This document shows positions 5,691 through 7,959 of a stretch of DNA of 7,959 nt, in pieces. Positions within the stretch are counted from its first letter, which is position 1, and every line of letters begins with the position of its first letter. Origin of the DNA: Dysgonamonadaceae bacterium. Its GTDB lineage: Bacteria; Bacteroidota; Bacteroidia; Bacteroidales; Azobacteroidaceae. The notes beneath the pieces are model-generated. The model saw nothing but the letters and a program-made list of their open reading frames with translations, searched no databases and was not told where the DNA came from. Both the position numbers and the translations under genes were made by a program. The stretch spans positions 1 to 7,959 of the forward strand of contig JAISNS010000082.1 of NCBI GenBank assembly GCA_031276105.1. Reading direction: 5' to 3'.

Positions 5691-7183
5691 GGAGTGTACT
5701 TGTTTAAGTCCACGTTCCTCATGTCGCCCGTTTTGTTAAACGTATCGTGGAACGACAGAGCAGCCGCCATATTTTGAGGCGTATGTCCTTTTTGTCCCAA
5801 CAGCAGGTATTTACGGAGAATATCCTTGTATTCGGGAGCAACACAATTTTCAATAATACTTTCGGCGCGTTGAATGGGTGCAAGTCCGCGCAAATCGGCC
5901 ACGCCCTGTTCCGTAACCAAAATTTTCACGGAATGTTCACTGTGATCCAAATGAGAAACCATCGGCACTATTGCGCTGATTTTTCCTCCTTTAGCCGTTG
6001 ATGGAGCCGTAAAAACAGACAAATAGGCGTTGCGGCAAAAATCGCCCGACCCGCCGATACCGTTCATCATTTTCGTGCCCATTACGTGGGTAGAATTGAT
6101 ATTACCGAAAATATCCGCTTCCAAAGCCGTGTTGATGGAAATCAGACCCAAGCGGCGGGCAACTTCCGGACTGTTGGATATTTCTTGCGGACGAAGCAGT
6201 ATTTTTTGTTTATAACAATCTAAATTTGCATATACATCTTCCAGTACCGGGGCGCTCAGCGTGAGCGAACAGCCGCTGGCAAACGTAACGCGATTTTGTT
6301 TCATCAATCCAATCACCGCATCCTGAATGACTTCCGTATAAACTTGGAAAGCCGGAATGTCGGGATTCGACCCCATAGCGCCCAATACGGCATTAGCTAC
6401 ATTGCCTACGCCCGACTGTATCGGGAGAAAAGCGGCCGGAATTCGTCCGGATTTAATTTCCGAAGACAAAAAATCGGCTACATTTCGTCCGATTTGATTG
6501 GTCACCTCGTCCGAAGGGGTGAAAGCGCCTATTTCATTGGGTAAATTAGTTTCGACAATGCCGGCTATTTTGGCGGGGTCAACCTGAATATACGGCGTCC
6601 CTATCCTGTCTTCCGGCGAATAGACCGGAATTTCCCGGCGCAAAGGCGGATCGGCCGGTTCATAAATATCATGTATCCCGGCTAATGCCTGTGGATGATA
6701 ATGATTCAACTCTATAAAGACCACATCGGCCAAACGAGCCACGGTAGGCGCAATTCCCACGGCGGAAGTAAGATAAACTTTACCGTCGTCCGTTATGCCG
6801 GAAGCTTCCAAAATTGCAATACGGGGTTTTGGCAAAAAGCCATACCGCAGGTATTGTTGCAATTCCGAAAGATGAAGGTCGAAATAGTGCGCATCGTGCG
6901 TATTTAAAGCCTCTCTCAAATCCTTGTTCGACTGATAAGGCGAACGAAATTTGATTGCGTGTGCACGCGCCAGAACGCCATCAATGGAATCGCCGGTCGA
7001 AGCGCCGGTAAAGATACCTACTTTGAACGGTTTGCCTTTTGCATGTTCTTTTTCCGCTCTTTGTGCCAATGCCGATGTAATGGCTTTGGGACATCCGGCT
7101 GCGGTAAAACCGCTAAAACCAATTACATCATCGTTGTTGATTAATGCAGCAGCTTCCTCTGCAGACATTTTTTTATATGCCAT
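5687..7183 (-). CDS. Class I CoA-transferase (acetyl-CoA hydrolase/transferase; AarC/Cat1/YgfH type)
   Basis: A 498-residue cytoplasmic enzyme, close in length to Acetobacter AarC and E. coli YgfH, that moves CoA between short-chain acids through a glutamyl-CoA thioester. The catalytic Glu is E284 in FQVYTEVIQD (279-288). Other family marks are QSGVGNVANA (256-265), GIGGSGDF (375-382, the oxyanion/CoA-binding glycine loop) and VTEQGVADLRGL (423-434). Likely reactions are succinyl-CoA with acetate, or propionyl-CoA with succinate, both relevant to succinate/propionate fermentation in Bacteroidales; sequence alone does not settle the acid specificity. The ATG follows an AT-rich leader without Shine-Dalgarno, with a TAnnTTTG element 58 bp upstream. 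It is the first gene of an operon in which its TGA overlaps the GTG of a response regulator, an unexpected partner for a metabolic enzyme. Confidence 0.93.
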   Translation of the reverse strand: MAYKKMSAEEAAALINNDDVIGFSGFTAAGCPKAITSALAQRAEKEHAKGKPFKVGIFTGASTGDSIDGVLARAHAIKFRSPYQSNKDLREALNTHDAHYFDLHLSELQQYLRYGFLPKPRIAILEASGITDDGKVYLTSAVGIAPTVARLADVVFIELNHYHPQALAGIHDIYEPADPPLRREIPVYSPEDRIGTPYIQVDPAKIAGIVETNLPNEIGAFTPSDEVTNQIGRNVADFLSSEIKSGRIPAAFLPIQSGVGNVANAVLGAMGSNPDIPAFQVYTEVIQDAVIGLMKQNRVTFASGCSLTLSAPVLEDVYANLDCYKQKILLRPQEISNSPEVARRLGLISINTALEADIFGNINSTHVMGTKMMNGIGGSGDFCRNAYLSVFTAPSTAKGGKISAIVPMVSHLDHSEHSVKILVTEQGVADLRGLAPIQRAESIIENCVAPEYKDILRKYLLLGQKGHTPQNMAAALSFHDTFNKTGDMRNVDLNKYTP

Positions 7184-7240
7184 GACTATAAATTAAATTT
7201 GAAAAATAATTAAAATTAAATCGTTTTTAATAATTAGCCG

Positions 7241-7271
7241 CAAAGGTACAATTTTTAAGGCAATGATAAAA
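7241..7271 (-). promoter_or_regulatory. Promoter of the CoA-transferase/regulator/kinase operon
   Basis: The minus strand reads TACCTTTG at 7241-7248, an exact -7 match, with TTTT (7268-7271) 19 bp upstream as an imperfect -33 box. The leader would be about 50 nt and very AT-rich. No other promoter is evident for the regulator and kinase, so this one probably serves all three genes. Confidence 0.6.
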
Positions 7272-7354
7272 GTTAAATTTCAAAATGAATTTTTTTTCAA
7301 TTTCATTAGCTTATTATTCCATTTAAGAAAACTAATTATCTTTTTTAATTCAAG

Positions 7355-7391
7355 CCTCTCTTCGGAATATTATCGGGAGAGGTTTTTTTTT
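7355..7391 (+). terminator. Rightward intrinsic terminator without a visible gene in front
   Basis: CCTCTC (7355-7360) pairs with GAGAGG (7377-7382), possibly extended by two G-T pairs, and is followed at once by nine T residues (7383-7391). On the minus strand the hairpin is not followed by a T-tract, so it works rightward. No plus-strand gene lies between 3148 and here, so the transcript it ends is unexplained. Confidence 0.75.
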
Positions 7392-7416
7392 ATTTGATTT
7401 TCCATAAAATCTTGTT

Positions 7417-7465
7417 TATACTTTGTGCATAGAAAAAGAGATTCCTCTATTCCACGCAAAGTATA
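7417..7465. repeat. Inverted repeat, 11-bp stem (TATACTTTGTG)
   Basis: TATACTTTGTG (7417-7427) pairs with CGCAAAGTATA preceded by CA (7455-7465), with one G-T pair. The 27-base interior carries its own small stem, AGAG (7437-7440) with CTCT (7445-7448) around ATTC. It lacks a T-tract. It could be a two-half operator or a folded RNA element; each half resembles a -7 element (CTTTG) but neither fits TAnnTTTG. Confidence 0.6.
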
Positions 7466-7522
7466 GTACATGAAAATCTGTGAGGGTAAAAATACCATAA
7501 TTTATAGATGTATTTAGCATTA

Positions 7523-7544
7523 TTACAGCGATTTTACAGCGATT
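7523..7544. repeat. Perfect 11-bp tandem duplication (TTACAGCGATT x2)
   Basis: TTACAGCGATT at 7523-7533 is repeated without spacer or mismatch at 7534-7544. An 11-bp period puts both copies on the same DNA face, the arrangement bound head-to-tail by OmpR-family dimers. It lies about 78 bp upstream of the -7 element at 7622, which lacks a -33 box, so an activator site is plausible. The sequence differs from the repeat at 3711-3729, so the same protein need not bind both. Confidence 0.65.
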
Positions 7545-7621
7545 CCGAGAGAAAAAAGGTTAAAAAATAAATACTTGAAAATAAATCAGCTATAAAATAA
7601 GGAAAAATAAAAAATTCCGGC

Positions 7622-7629
7622 TACTTTTG
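7622..7629 (+). promoter_or_regulatory. -7 element (TACTTTTG) of the candidate RNA
   Basis: TACTTTTG fits TAnnTTTG exactly. No TTTG is found 19-21 bp upstream in the A-rich DNA, so it may be weak or activator-dependent. Transcription would begin near 7636, just at the first stem of the predicted RNA. Confidence 0.45.
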
Positions 7630-7635
7630 CAAAAG

Positions 7636-7761
7636 TAATACTGTGGAGGGGCCTAAGCACCAAATCATTGTGACTGAGCATTTTGTTACAGTGTTCTTTC
7701 ATTTTATAAAAAATTAAAGCCGCAAGGAAGTTGTGAAACTAAGCCTTGCGGCTGTTTTTTT
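7636..7761 (+). ncRNA. Candidate small RNA or 5' leader, about 125 nt, no known family recognised
   Basis: The unit is bounded by a -7 element (7622-7629) and a strong intrinsic terminator (7718-7761). Its 5' part can form an 8-bp stem between AATACTGT (7637-7644) and ACAGTGTT (7688-7695) with one G-U pair. A competing 9-bp stem joins CATTGTGAC (7666-7674) with GTTACAGTG (7685-7693), so two folds exclude each other. It also contains a 24-codon frame from GTG 7643 to TAA 7717, ending exactly where the terminator stem begins. It may be a free-standing small RNA, or an attenuating leader of the gene that starts near 7910. It does not resemble tmRNA, SRP RNA or 6S RNA as far as I can judge. Ends are inferred. 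Confidence 0.4.
7718..7761 (+). terminator. Strong intrinsic terminator, 10-bp stem plus T7
   Basis: AGCCGCAAGG (7718-7727) pairs exactly with CCTTGCGGCT (7744-7753). An inner stem AGTT (7729-7732) with AACT (7737-7740) closes on GTGA, a GNRA-type tetraloop. Seven T residues follow (7755-7761). On the other strand the stem is followed by TTTAATTTTTT, so it may also stop leftward transcription. Confidence 0.88.
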
Positions 7762-7909
7762 AATGCTGTAAAGGCAGTTATATTTTTCTGAACTGCAAAT
7801 AAATAACGGATGTTTTTTGCCGGGTTTTTAATGTTTTTTCACTAAAAATAATCTATCATAGAAAGAACAGGAAAAAATAGTATCAACAGAAGCCGGCGTC
7901 AGACAAATC

Positions 7910-7959
7910 ATGTCCGATTACCGCAAGACGCTTCAACAGCGTTTCCCGCGTTTGTCATC
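7910..7959 (+). CDS. Start of an unidentified gene, cut by the window end
   Basis: From ATG 7910 the frame is open to the last base, giving MSDYRKTLQQRFPRLS. Base composition changes from AT-rich to GC-richer near 7890, as at other gene starts here. The frame is also open back to a TAG at 7859-7861, but only ATG at 7910 is a standard start; the codons before it (ending AGVRQI) look coding-like, so an earlier non-standard start is not excluded. The opposite strand has stops in the same stretch. No Shine-Dalgarno is seen. Sixteen residues are too few to assign a family. Confidence 0.4.
   Translation, partial: MSDYRKTLQQRFPRLS

Larger units (their letters stand above)
7184..7909. other. Structured intergenic region
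   Basis: This AT-rich stretch of about 730 bp has no convincing protein gene. In order it holds the leftward operon promoter, a rightward intrinsic terminator, an inverted repeat, an 11-bp tandem duplication, a -7 element, a candidate small RNA or leader ending in a second terminator, and a small hairpin (GCAGTT 7774-7779 with AACTGC 7791-7796). Several small frames exist but none is convincing, including one of 44 codons at 7263-7397 that runs through the first terminator. Confidence 0.7.

Noticed and set aside
7263..7397. Plus-strand 44-codon frame beginning MIKVKFQNEFFF
   Set aside because: It is AT-driven, with long Phe runs, and passes through the hairpin and T-tract of the terminator at 7355-7391.
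7644..7659. Possible sigma-54 promoter (TGG at 7644-7646, GC at 7657-7658, GG-N10-GC spacing)
   Set aside because: Only the minimal GG and GC pairs fit; the flanking CAC and TT of the consensus are absent, and it falls inside the candidate RNA.
7600..7959. Insertion-sequence end
   Set aside because: No terminal inverted repeat pair, target duplication or transposase motif can be seen; the last partial frame is too short to call a transposase.

Overview
The window looks like chromosomal DNA of a Bacteroidota bacterium, most likely order Bacteroidales; the genus cannot be told from the sequence. Four places carry the Bacteroidota sigma -7 element TAnnTTTG upstream of a gene or RNA, most start codons lack a Shine-Dalgarno sequence, there is a PepSY-like (DUF2874-type) exported protein typical of that phylum, and AT-rich intergenic DNA contrasts with moderately GC-rich genes.

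Layout. Positions 1-463 hold no convincing gene. They contain a low-complexity repeat block with inverted arms (25-180), a TG microsatellite, a perfect 11-bp palindrome (216-240), and a divergent promoter pair (308-339 leftward, 406-413 rightward). Positions 464-3148 (+) encode an NtrC-class sigma-54 activator and its membrane histidine kinase, an AtoC/AtoS-like pair. Positions 3151-7183 are all on the minus strand. Reading 5' to 3' they are: a class I CoA-transferase of the AarC/Cat1/YgfH group, an OmpR-family response regulator, its histidine kinase, then (after 90 bp and its own promoter) a small secreted PepSY-like protein. The first three overlap by 4 bp each (GTGA) and must be one translationally coupled operon. 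Positions 7184-7909 are intergenic and unusually structured: two intrinsic terminators, an 11-bp-stem inverted repeat, a perfect 11-bp tandem duplication, and a promoter-to-terminator unit that looks like a small RNA or a 5' leader. A new rightward reading frame begins near 7910 and runs off the window.

How the parts may work together. The OmpR-type regulator is made from the same message as a central carbon CoA-transferase (acetate/succinate/propionate exchange), so its level would follow that enzyme's transcription. Next to it, the PepSY-like gene has a -7 element without a -33 box, and where the -33 should be lies a direct repeat TTTCCCAA-N3-TTTCCCAA with an 11-bp period. That is the geometry OmpR-family regulators bind. 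The simplest model is a local circuit: CoA-transferase operon -> sensor/regulator -> activation of the exported PepSY-like protein, possibly with feedback on the sensor's periplasmic domain. The regulatory links are inference; gene identities are well supported. The most novel items are this circuit and the structured 7184-7909 region.
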